Origin: Actinidia chinensis
Lineage: Eukaryota > Streptophyta > Magnoliopsida > Ericales > Actinidiaceae
DNA length: 22,891 nt
Reading direction: 5' to 3'
Assembly (NCBI GenBank): GCA_009663005.1
Contig: VIGQ01001569.1
Location: 22,501 to 45,391, forward strand
In this document: positions 1 to 7,888 of the stretch, piece by piece
How positions within the stretch are numbered: the stretch's first letter is position 1
Layout: every line of letters starts with the position of its first letter
The notes under the pieces: generated by a model
Databases searched by the model: none
What the model was told of the DNA's origin: nothing
Seen by the model: the letters and a program-made list of their open reading frames with translations, nothing else
Made by a program: the position numbers and the translations under genes

Positions 1-130
1 GAGCAACAGAAAATTTTAGAGGCAATGCGAAAAGAGCAAGAATCAGATTATTGAAGTTCTTGAAGCAAGATTGAGATATTTCAAATGAGTTGCAGAAATT
101 AAAATGAAGTGCAACAGTTTAAACAAAGAA

Positions 131-325
131 ATCAAGGCGGCAATTATTAATCCAGAACTCATTATCGGCGTCACAAGGCATATTCTTCTATATGCATCTT
201 CAAAAGGCTGCTATTAGTTTTTCCAATGCTCTGTGGGGGAGATGAGAGTTGCTTGGAAGAATTCGACAAGATAAAAAGGCTGCAAAAGGGAAAAATCCCT
301 TCAACTTGAAAGTGTACCGAAAGTG
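131..325 (+). pseudogene. Captured plant class XI myosin IQ-motif fragment, unit 0
   Basis: The DNA aligns with the copies in units 1-4, where the frames are clearer: two adjacent IQ motifs (AAIIIQ-HWRR and AAI-FQCSWRRR) followed by KIKMAAR. Here extra bases after ATTATT and in the GCTATTAG run break the frame. In plant myosin XI the last two of six neck IQ motifs have this order and end in a KMAAR segment before the coiled coil. The fragment therefore looks host-derived, not retroviral. Confidence 0.72.
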
Positions 326-530
326 GAAGAATCGATTTGATTGGTGTTGATTGCTAAACTTTCTTTACGTTTTGCCTTGCAATTTAAAATGATATTATTT
401 TGGAGTCGGGTTTTAAGAGTTTAAATTTCAGAACTAAACGAAGTTGGTCACCTATTTCAAGTACTTGTTTCGTTGGCGTGGAAGAATTTTTGTTTCTGAA
501 AGTCGAGTTCGAGTTCTTCTCAGTGGAGGA

Positions 531-1014
531 AATGAATGCGGTCCAAAATTGTATTTATTTATTTATTTATTAATTCCGTATTTTTAATTTTATATAGTTT
601 TATTTTTTATTTTAATTTAATGAGAATTTTAGTATGTTATGAGTCTTATTTTACATTTTAATAGTTTTATCAAATAAATTTTTATTTAATTAGGGTTTTA
701 GTATGTTAGAATCTTCTTTTATTTTAAATTTTAGTAGTTATCAAAAGGATTAGTTTGTATTCTCGTGTAAGGGTTTTTTTTTGTTACGATGGAAGCAGAT
801 TAGGAGTATGAAAAAAATAAAGAGCAAACGATGTTTTTTCTTTTTTTCTTCCACCTTTGATTATGGCGGAAGCCAAACTTCATCCCTCCCATTCTTTTTT
901 GATTCTGGCGGAAGCCAAACTTCCTCCCCCCATGCTACATTCTGGTTTATTTTATCCTATGTTTCTCGATATCGATTAATCGTAGAAAACAATTTTTCTT
1001 GTTGTCCTGCGTCA
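531..1014 (+). repeat. 3' LTR of unit 0
   Basis: 484 bp with imperfect inverted ends (TGATGCGGGACA-type start, TGTCCTGCGTCA end). Like the other LTRs it contains a U3 with a roughly 75-80-bp AT-rich direct duplication around the phrase TTAGTATGTTAGGAGTCTTA. A second, roughly 40-bp duplication around TGGCGGAAGCCAAACTTC follows at about 857-935. A T-rich run and GTTACGATGG lie between the two duplications. Confidence 0.85.
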
Positions 1015-1020
1015 AATTAA

Positions 1021-1502
1021 TGATGCGGGATAAAATTGTATTATTTATTTATTTAGTAATTCTTGGTAATTTTAATTTTAAAATTAGTTATTTTATTTAA
1101 ATTTAATAAAATTTTATTTAATTAGGAGTTTTAGTATGTTAGGAGTCTTAATTTTAATTTTAGTACTTATCAATAAAATTTTATTTAATTCGGAGTTTTA
1201 GTAGTTGGAGTGTTCCTTATTTAATTAGTAGTTATCAAATAGGATTAAGTTTTTATTCTACTTAAGGTTTTTTTTTGTTAGCGATGGCAAGCAGACTATG
1301 AGTATGAATAAAAGAAACGCTAGTTTTTTTTTCCCTTTTCTTCTCAACCTCTGATTCTGCGGAAAAGCAAACTTCCCTCCCTCCCATTCTTCCTTTGATT
1401 CTGGCGGAGCCAACTTTTCCTTCCCCTCCATTCTACTTCTGGTTACTTTTTAATCCCTATTTTTCGATATCGATTAATCGTAGGACAACAATTTTTGCGT
1501 CA
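1021..1502 (+). repeat. 5' LTR of unit 1
   Basis: 482 bp, starts TGATGCGGGATA and ends TTTTTGCGTCA. It lacks the roughly 10-bp ATTGTTGTCC segment found just before the end of the 3' LTRs. The primer binding site follows after four bases (AATT). Confidence 0.85.
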
Positions 1503-1506
1503 AATT

Positions 1507-1519
1507 TGTATCAGAAGCC
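1507..1519 (+). other. Primer binding site, unit 1 (initiator Met tRNA type)
   Basis: TGTATCAGAAGCC is TGGTATCAGAGCC with one lost and one gained base. It lies four bases (AATT) after the LTR end. TGGTATCAGAGC is complementary to the 3' end of plant initiator Met tRNA and primes minus-strand cDNA in many plant LTR elements. Confidence 0.85.
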
Positions 1520-1596
1520 GAATCGATTTCCCATTGTCCCCAAAACCCACAATCCTGTTTTTTTCAAAATTAGATTAGTGAAAATTTAGAAATTCT

Positions 1597-1878
1597 AATG
1601 CATATCCTGATGAGACTCCTACCTTTGATGGTCGCCCTGACCAAAAGCCTTTATCGATTGGGTTCATGAGATGAATGTTTCTTTCTTTGATTGGCCACAT
1701 GAGTGTCTGATGATAAAAAATGCGATTTGCTAATTGAAATTAATTAGGCCGAGCCAAGTTCTTTTTGGCAAGTACTGAGGCTCAACTACGAAAACCATCA
1801 CTGATTGGACGAATGAATAGAAGTCTTGAGTAATAAATACATTCCCCCCCATTCCTATCAAGATAGACTAGCTTCGAT
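1597..1878 (+). pseudogene. Ty3/gypsy gag fragment, unit 1
   Basis: After the primer binding site, frame-shifting translation gives PTFDGRP, then LSIGF-type remnants, an acidic/aromatic stretch, MRFAN, and later ITDWTNE and IPIKID pieces. Read together with the other units, the order is a FDGRPDPKAFIDW-like opening, KMRFAKLKL, a KFFW-like segment, PITDWTEM, then YIP-SYQDRLA. This is the layout of the capsid part of plant Ty3/gypsy gag. Only about 90 codons survive in each unit, with no zinc knuckle, protease or polymerase. One-base indels break the frame, so I annotate it as a relic and do not reconstruct it. Confidence 0.75.
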
Positions 1879-2003
1879 GAGCAACAGAAAAATTTAAGAG
1901 GCCATTCAAGAGCAAATCAGATTATTGAAGTTCTTGAGCAAATTGAGAATATTTCAAATGAGTTGGCAAGAATTAAAATAAGATGCAACAGTTTTTAAAA
2001 AAG

Positions 2004-2190
2004 AATCAGGTGCCAATTATTATCCAGACTCATTTGGCGTCGTCACAAGGCATATTCTTCATATCATCTTCAAAAGGCTGCTATTATTTTTCAATGCTCT
2101 TGGAGACGAAGAGTTGCTTGGACAGAAATTCGACAGATCAAATGGCTGCAAGTAAAAAAGATCCCCTTCAACTGAAATTGTACCGAAAGT
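2004..2190 (+). pseudogene. Captured plant class XI myosin IQ-motif fragment, unit 1
   Basis: The second IQ motif is intact at 2077-2121, reading AAIIFQCSWRRRVAW in one frame. The first motif (2014-2060) reads IIIQTH and then shifts by one base. It ends with a MAA-KKDPLQL-like stretch. An IQ motif follows the pattern IQxxxRGxxxR and binds calmodulin or light chains. Here the pattern is FQCSWRRRVAW, with R for G and W for the last R, close to plant myosin XI IQ6. Flanking code is gypsy gag on the 5' side and the purine tract and LTR on the 3' side. Confidence 0.8.
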
Positions 2191-2394
2191 GAAAAGAATC
2201 GATTTGATTGGTGTTGATAACTTTCTTTACGTTTGCCTTGCAATTTGAAATTGATATTATTTGGAGTTCGGGTTTTATAAAGAGTTTAAATTTCAGAACC
2301 AACCGAAGTTGTCACCTATTTCAAGTACTTGATTCATGCGTGGAAGAATTCTGTATCTGATAACTCGAGGTCGAGTTTTCTCAGTGGAGGAGAA

Positions 2395-2868
2395 TGATTG
2401 CTGGAACAAAATTGTATTTTTTAATTTATGTATTAATCTTGTAATTTCTAATTTTATAATTATATTTTTTATTTTAATTTATTAGGAGTTTAAATATGTT
2501 TAGAGTCTTATTTTAAATTTTAATAGTTATCAATCAAATTTTATTTTAATTAAGGAGTTTAGTATGTTATGATTCTTATTTTAAATTTTAGTAGTTATCA
2601 AATAGGATTAGTTTTTTTTATTCTCTTTAAGATTTTTTTTTTGTTACTATGGAAAGCAGATTATTATTTATGAATAAAGAGAAAACGATGTTTTTTCTTT
2701 TCTTCCAACCTTTGATTATTCGGAAGGCAAACTTCTCCCTCCCATTCTTTTTTGATTCTGGTCTGGCGGAAGCCAACTTCCTCCTCCCTTCTACATTCTG
2801 GTTACTTTTATCCTATTTTTCGAGATCGATTAAATTCGTAGAACAATTTTATTGTTGTTCGTGCGTCA
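2395..2868 (+). repeat. 3' LTR of unit 1
   Basis: 474 bp, preceded by GTGGAGGAGAA. It ends TTGTTCGTGCGTCA, the long end form with small changes, and is followed by AATTAA and the next LTR. Confidence 0.85.
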
Positions 2869-2874
2869 AATTAA

Positions 2875-3199
2875 TGATTGCGGGATAAAATTGTATTTAT
2901 TATTTATTTATTATTCTTGTATTTTTTAATTTTTATATTAGTTATTTTTATTTTAATTTAATTAAAATTTTATTTTAATTAAAATTTTTATTTAATTAGG
3001 AAGTTTTAGTATCTTAGGAGTCTTATTTTAAATTTATAGTTTCAAATAAAATTTTTATTTACTTAGGAGTTTTAGTATGTTAGGAGTCTTAATTTTAAAT
3101 TTAGTCGTTATCAAATAGGAATTAGTTTTTATTCTACTTAAGGTTTTTTTTTGTTTACGATTGAACGCAGATATGAGTATGAATATAGAGAAATGATGT

Positions 3200-3235
<36 letters not shown>

Positions 3236-3364
3236 TCAAACTTCTCTCTTCCCATTCTTCTTGTATTCGTGGCCGGAAGCAAACTTCCCCCTCCCCTTCT
3301 ACATTCTTGTTACTTTTTCCTATTTTTTGATATCGATAAATCGTAGGACACAAATTTTGCGTCA
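2875..3364 (+). repeat. 5' LTR of unit 2
   Basis: 490 bp, starts TGATTGCGGGATA and ends AAATTTTGCGTCA, the short end form shared with the 5' LTR of unit 1. Confidence 0.85.
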
Positions 3365-3368
3365 AATT

Positions 3369-3382
3369 TGGTATCACAGAGC
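3369..3382 (+). other. Primer binding site, unit 2
   Basis: TGGTATCACAGAGCC-like match with a CA insertion, four bases after the LTR end. Confidence 0.85.
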
Positions 3383-3458
3383 CGAATCGATTCCCATTTC
3401 CCCAAATTCCAATCTGTTTTTTTCAAATTACATATTAGTGAAAAAATTTAAAATTCTA

Positions 3459-3725
3459 ATCAATATCCTGATAGGCTCCTACCTTTGATGTCGCCCCGAG
3501 CCGAAAGCCTTTATCGATTGGGTTCATAGATGCATCGTTTCTTTGATTGGCACAAGTTGTCTGATGATAGAAAAATGCGATTTGCTAAATTGAATTAATT
3601 AGCCGAGCTAAGTTCTTTTGGCAAGTACTGAGGCTCAACGCGAAACCCATCACTGATTGGACTGAAATGATATAAGTCTTGAGTAATAATACATTCCCCA
3701 TTCCTATCAATAGACTAGCTTCGAT
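3459..3725 (+). pseudogene. Ty3/gypsy gag fragment, unit 2
   Basis: Same position and content as in unit 1. It opens with the CCTACCTTTGATG phrase (PTFD) and continues through a GAT-AGAAAAATGCGATTTGC segment (K-MRFA) to CACTGATTGGACTGAAATG (TDWTEM). Several indels differ from those in the other units, so the breaks are private to this copy. Confidence 0.72.
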
Positions 3726-3853
3726 GGAGCGCAGAAAAATTTAGAGGCAATGCAAAGAGCAAGACTCATATTAATTGAAGTTCTTGATGCAATTGAGAAT
3801 ATTTCAAATGAGTTGGCAAGAAATTAAAATGAAGATGCAAACATTTTAAAAGA

Positions 3854-4048
3854 AATCAAGGATGCTTATTCCAGACTCATTGGCGTCGTCACAAAAGGCT
3901 ATTCTTCTTATATGCATCTGCAAAAGCTGCTATATTTTTCAATGCTCTTGGAGACGAAGAGTTGCCCTTGGAAAGAATTCGACAAGATAAAATGGCTGGC
4001 AAGGAAAAAAGATCCCTTTCAACTTGGAAAGTTTACCTGAAAAGTGAA
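3854..4048 (+). pseudogene. Captured plant class XI myosin IQ-motif fragment, unit 2
   Basis: The same two-motif segment. The AAIIIQ start is shortened by a few bases (GATGCTTATTCCAGACTC), but HWRRHK and FQCSWRRRVA remain readable in separate frames, followed by KEFDKIKWLAR-like code. The breaks differ from those of units 1, 3 and 4. Confidence 0.72.
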
Positions 4049-4254
4049 AAGAATCGATATGATTGGTGTTGATAACTTTCTTTACGTTTTATTGCCTTAC
4101 AATTTGGAAAATTTAATATTTATTTGGAGTTCGGGTTTTAAAGAGTTGAATTTCAGAACCAAACGAAGTTGGTCCCCTATTTCAAGTACTTGATTCGTTG
4201 GCGTGGAAGATTCTGTAATCTGACAAACTAGTCGAGTTTTCTCAGTGGAGGAGA

Positions 4255-4710
4255 TGATGCGGGACAAAATTGTATTTATTTATTTATTTAATTATTCTTG
4301 TAATTTTAATTTTATAATTAGTTATTTTATTTAATTTAAAATTAGGAGTTTATATGGTTAGGAGTCTTATTTTAAATTTTAATAGTTATCCAAAATTTTT
4401 TTTATTTAATTAGGAGTTTTAGTATTTTAGGAGTCTATTTAAATTTTAGTAGTTATCAAATAGGAATTACTTTTTATTCTATTTAAGGGTTTTTTTTGTT
4501 ACGAGGAAAGCAGATTAGAGTATGAATAAAGAGAAAAACGTATTTTTTAATTTCTTCAACCTTTGATTATGGCGGAAGCCAAACTTCTCCCTCCCATTCT
4601 TTTTTGATTCTGGCGGAAGCCACTCCCCTCCCATTCTACATTGTGGTTTTTTTTATCCTATTTTCGATATCGATGAATCGTAGAAAACATTTTATTGTTG
4701 TCCTGCGTCA
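4255..4710 (+). repeat. 3' LTR of unit 2
   Basis: 456 bp, starts TGATGCGGGACA and ends TTGTTGTCCTGCGTCA. Both internal duplications are recognisable. Confidence 0.85.
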
Positions 4711-4715
4711 ATTAA

Positions 4716-5190
4716 TGATGCGGGATAAAATTGTATTTATTTAGTTATTTATTAATTCTTGTTAATTTTAATTTTATAATTAGTTATTTTATTTAATTTA
4801 ATTAAAATTTTATTTCCATTAGGAGTTTTTAGTCTGTTCGGAGTCCTTATTTTAAATTTTAGTAGTTATCAAACAAAATTTTATTTAATTAGGAGGTTAG
4901 ATATGTTATGATCTTATTTAAATTTTAGTAAGTGTCAAATAGTATTAGTTTTTAATTCTATTTAAGGGTTTTTTTTGTTAGCGATGGAAAGCATATTAGG
5001 AGTAGAATCAAGAAAAAACGATGGTTTTTTCTTTTCTTCCACCTTTGATTCTGGCGGACAGCCAAACCTTCTCCCTCCCATTCTTTTTTGATTCTGGCGG
5101 AAGCCAAACTTCCCCTTCCATTCCTACATTCCTGGTTACTTTTATCCTATTTTCGTATCATTAAATCGTAGGATAGCAATTCCCGCGTCA
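4716..5190 (+). repeat. 5' LTR of unit 3
   Basis: 475 bp, starts TGATGCGGGATA and ends GCAATTCCCGCGTCA. This is the short end form, with CCC replacing TTT. Confidence 0.85.
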
Positions 5191-5196
5191 AATTTT

Positions 5197-5208
5197 TGTA
5201 TTAGAGCC
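5197..5208 (+). other. Primer binding site, unit 3
   Basis: TGTATTAGAGCC, one base lost and C changed to T relative to the initiator Met complement. Confidence 0.8.
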
Positions 5209-5287
5209 GAATCGATCCCCATTTCCCCCAAAACCCCAATCTGTTTTTTTCACAAATTTATAGATTTAGTGAAAACTTTAGAACTGC

Positions 5288-5573
5288 TAATGCATATCCT
5301 GAATGGGCTCCTACCTTTGATGGTCGCCCTAAATATCCGAAAGCCTATTTTTATCGATTGGGTTTCATGAATGAATCGTTTCTTCTTTGATTGGCACAAG
5401 TTGTCTAATGATAGAAAATTGCGATTTGCTAAATTGAAATTAATCAGCCGAGCCAAGTTCTTTTGGCAAAGTTCTGAGGCTCAACGACGAAAACCCATCA
5501 CTGATGGACTGAATATTAGAAGTCTTGAGTAATAATACTTCCCCATTCCTCTCAAGATAGACCTGCTTCGATG
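5288..5573 (+). pseudogene. Ty3/gypsy gag fragment, unit 3
   Basis: Reads AYPEWAPTFDGRP at its start, then a W-rich stretch, RFAKLKLISRAKFFW (5423-5467) in one uninterrupted frame, and a PIT-D-TE remnant. The RFAKLKL...AK.FW block is a strong plant Ty3/gypsy gag signature. The frame is lost before and after it. Confidence 0.75.
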
Positions 5574-5700
5574 GGAGCACAGAAAACTTTAGAGGCAATG
5601 CACAGAGCAAGAATCAGATTATGTGAAGTTCTTGAGCAAATTGAGAAATAATGTTCAAATTAGTTGCAGAATTACAATGAAGATGCACTTTAAAAAAGAA

Positions 5701-5893
5701 ATCACAAGGCTGCAATTATTATCCAGACTCATCGTCGTCGTCACAAGGCATATTCTTCTTAGATGCATCTTCAAAGGCCTGCATTATTTTTCAATGCTCT
5801 TGGAAATGAAGAGTTGCTTGGAAAGAATTCCGACAAGATAAATGGCTTGCCAAGGTAACAGATCCCCTTCAACTTGCAAGTGTAACCGAACGT
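5701..5893 (+). pseudogene. Captured plant class XI myosin IQ-motif fragment, unit 3
   Basis: The first IQ motif is intact at 5709-5753, reading AAIIIQTHRRRHKAY. The W usual in plant myosin XI at this place is replaced by R. The second motif begins FQCSW and then carries a substitution in the arginine run (AGA-CGA becomes AAA-TGA). A KEF remnant follows. Confidence 0.78.
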
Positions 5894-6097
5894 GAAAAGA
5901 ATCGATTTGATTGGTGTTGATAACTGTTCTTTACGTTTGCCTGCAATTTGAAAATTGAATTTATTTGGAGTTCGGTTTTAAAGAGAGTTATATTTCAGAA
6001 CAAACGAAGTTGGTCACCTATTTCAAGTACTTGATTTTGGCGTGGAAGAATTCAGTAATCTGACACTTCGAGGTCGAGTTCTTCTCAGTGGAGAGAA

Positions 6098-6564
6098 TGA
6101 TGCTGGACAAAAATTGTATTTAGTATTTATTTATTAATTCTTGTATTTTAATTTTATAATTAGTTATTTGATTTTAATTTATTAGTAATTTTAGTATGTT
6201 TTAGGAGTCTTATTTTAAATTTAAGTAGTTTATCAAACAAATTTTATTTAATTAGGAGTTTTAGTATGTTAGGAGTCTTATTTTAAATTTTAGTAGTTAT
6301 CAAATAGGATTAGTTTTTTTATTCTATTTCAGGGTTTTTTTTTGTTACGATGGAAAAGGGGGCAGATTAGGAGTATGAATAAAGAGAAAACGATATTTTT
6401 TTCTTCTTCCAACCTTGATTCTGGCGGAGCCAACTTCTTCCTCCCATTCTTTTTTGATTCTTGCAAAGCCAAACTTCCTCCTCCTATTCTAACATTCTGG
6501 TTACTTTTATCCTATTCTCGATATCGATTAAACCGTGAAATAATTTTATTGTTGTCCTGCGTCA
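6098..6564 (+). repeat. 3' LTR of unit 3
   Basis: 467 bp, preceded by GTGGAGAGAA, starts TGATGCTGGACA and ends TTGTTGTCCTGCGTCA. The AT-rich U3 duplication is especially clear at about 6185-6312. Confidence 0.85.
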
Positions 6565-6569
6565 ATTAA

Positions 6570-6869
6570 GGAGGCGGAATAAATTGTAATTTATTTATTT
6601 ATTTATTAATTCTTGTAATTTTAATTGTATATTAGTTTTTTTTGTTTTAATTTTATTAAAATTTTTATTTAATTAGTAGTTTTAGTATGTTGGGCTTCTT
6701 CTTGTTTCCACCTTTTTCTTCTTTCTCCACTCTTCTTTCTTTTTTCTTTTTTTCTCTTTCCTTCTTTTTTTTTCGATGGAAAGCAGATTATAAGTATGAT
6801 AAAGAGAAAACGTGGTTTTCCCCTTTTCTTCCACCTTTGAATTCGGCTGAAGCCAACTTCCCCCTCCCA

Positions 6870-6901
<32 letters not shown>

Positions 6902-6989
6902 TCCCTCCCTTCTACATTCTGGCTTACTTTTCTCCTATTTTTTCGATTGATTAAATCGTAGGACAAAATTTTATTGTTTGTCTGCGTCA
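6570..6989 (+). repeat. 5' LTR of unit 4, rearranged
   Basis: 420 bp. It starts GGAGGCGGAATA (first T changed) and ends TTGTTTGTCTGCGTCA, the long end form. At about 6690-6772 the second copy of the AT-rich duplication and the usual T-run are replaced by a private CT-rich tract. Confidence 0.82.
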
Positions 6990-6993
6990 AATT

Positions 6994-7006
6994 TGGTATC
7001 AGAGCC
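6994..7006 (+). other. Primer binding site, unit 4
   Basis: TGGTATCAGAGCC, an exact 13-base match to the initiator Met tRNA complement, four bases after the LTR end at 6989. Confidence 0.88.
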
Positions 7007-7080
7007 GAATTGATCCCCATTGTCCCCAAACCCATCATTTATTTTTTTCAATTACAGATTAGTGAAAAAATTAGAAATTT

Positions 7081-7370
7081 CTATGCAATTCCTGATATGA
7101 GCTCCTACCTTTGATGGTCGCCCTGATCCAAAAGCCTTCATCGTTGTGTCATGAGATGAAATCATTTATTTGATTGACACAAGTTTGTCCTGATGATAGA
7201 AAGTGGCGATTTGCTAAATGAAAGTAATCAGCGCGAGAGCCAAATTCTTTTTGGCAAAGAACTGAGGCTCAAATAAACGACGAAAACCCCTCACTGATGG
7301 ACTGAATGATAGAAGTCTTGAGTAATAAATACATTCCCCCTTCCTTCATCAATAGACTAAGCTGCGATGG
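7081..7370 (+). pseudogene. Ty3/gypsy gag fragment, unit 4
   Basis: TPTFDGRP-type opening near 7100, then a degraded middle, RFAK-K remnants, the EAQ-NDEN-PL region, and YIP near 7330. It is the most altered gag fragment of the array (extra bases near 7220 and 7270). Confidence 0.7.
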
Positions 7371-7486
7371 CAGTAGAAAAATTTAGAGGCCCTGCAAAAG
7401 CAAGATCAAATTATTGATTTCTTGACATGGCGAATATTTCAAATGAAGTTGCGAGAAATAAAATGAAGATGCAACAGTTTGAAAAA

Positions 7487-7676
7487 GAAACCAAGCTGCA
7501 ATTATTATCCAGACTCAGTGGCGTCGTCACAAGGTATATTATTCTTATATGCATCTTCAAAGTTGCTTTATTTTTTAATACTCTTGGAGACGAACAAGTT
7601 CCTTGGACCGAATTAGAAAAGCTAAAAATGCTGCAAGGAAAAAAGATCCCTCTTCACTTTGAAAGTGTACCGAAGT
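7487..7676 (+). pseudogene. Captured plant class XI myosin IQ-motif fragment, unit 4
   Basis: The longest clean stretch: 7495-7560 reads AAIIIQTQWRRHKVYYSY and then MHLQ without a break. The second motif is degraded, and ELEKLKM remains at about 7615-7630 in another frame, matching the EL-KLKMAAR segment that follows the last IQ motif in plant myosin XI. No intron separates the two motifs, which fits capture through an RNA copy. Upstream code in a different frame reads ISNEVARNKMKMQQFEKE, perhaps the transition between gag and the captured segment. Confidence 0.82.
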
Positions 7677-7888
7677 GAAAGAATCGTTTGATTGGTGTTG
7701 ATACTTTTTTTACGTTTTGCTTGGCACTTTGAAAAATTGAATTATTTGGAGTTCGGGTTTTTGAAGAGTTTATAAATTCAGAACCAAACGAAGTTGGTCA
7801 TCTATTCAAAAGTACTTGAGTCGTTTGGCGTGGAAGAATTCATTATTTGAACAAACTCGAGATCAAGTTCTTCTCAAGTGGAGGAGAA

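Larger units (their letters stand above)
1..1014 (+). mobile_element. Array unit 0 (5'-truncated by window): internal 3' part plus 3' LTR
   Basis: The window opens inside the internal region, just after the gag-like fragment. The myosin-like segment is at 131-325, and the purine tract GTGGAGGAAA is near 521-530. The 3' LTR runs 531-1014, starts TGAATGCGG and ends TGTCCTGCGTCA. AATTAA (1015-1020) then joins it to the 5' LTR of the next unit. The 5' LTR, primer binding site and gag fragment of this copy lie before the window. Confidence 0.88.
1021..2868 (+). mobile_element. Array unit 1, complete non-autonomous gypsy-like element
   Basis: 5' LTR 1021-1502, internal 1503-2394, 3' LTR 2395-2868, total 1848 bp. 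It has a primer binding site (1507-1519), gag fragment (1597-1878), myosin IQ segment (2004-2190) and purine tract (about 2383-2394). There is no protease, reverse transcriptase, RNase H or integrase, so mobility would depend on proteins supplied by another element. The two LTRs differ at their 3' ends (see the hairpin finding). Confidence 0.9.
2875..4710 (+). mobile_element. Array unit 2, complete non-autonomous gypsy-like element
   Basis: 5' LTR 2875-3364, internal 3365-4254, 3' LTR 4255-4710, total 1836 bp. The primer binding site at 3369-3382 keeps TGGTATCA-AGAGCC with an extra CA. The gag fragment is at 3459-3725 and the myosin IQ segment at about 3854-4048. The unit is joined to the next by ATTAA (4711-4715), one A fewer than in units 0 and 1. 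Confidence 0.9.
4716..6564 (+). mobile_element. Array unit 3, complete non-autonomous gypsy-like element
   Basis: 5' LTR 4716-5190, internal 5191-6097, 3' LTR 6098-6564, total 1849 bp. The primer binding site is at 5197-5208 (one G short), the gag fragment at 5288-5573, and the myosin IQ segment at about 5701-5893, where the first IQ motif is readable without a frame break. ATTAA (6565-6569) joins it to unit 4. Confidence 0.9.

Noticed and set aside
781..1020. Open frame of 79 codons on the + strand, with counterparts at 2649-2888, 4500s and 6342-6569
   Set aside because: They lie wholly inside LTRs, translate low-complexity F/S/L-rich duplications, and shift frame between copies.
1015..1020. 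AATTAA as a 5-6-bp target-site duplication between independently inserted elements
   Set aside because: The same bases recur at all four junctions and are fully explained by the primer-site and purine-tract flanks, while the array's right edge has a different flank (GGTCT). Kept only as the alternative to the 2-LTR junction model.
1507..7006. tRNA-like TGGTATCAGAGCC sequences as tRNA genes
   Set aside because: Only the 3'-end complement is present, as expected for primer binding sites. No cloverleaf surrounds them.
6682..7038. - strand open frame of 118 codons rich in K, E and R
   Set aside because: It is the antisense of the pyrimidine-rich patch and the LTR duplications, and is charged low-complexity sequence with no domain.
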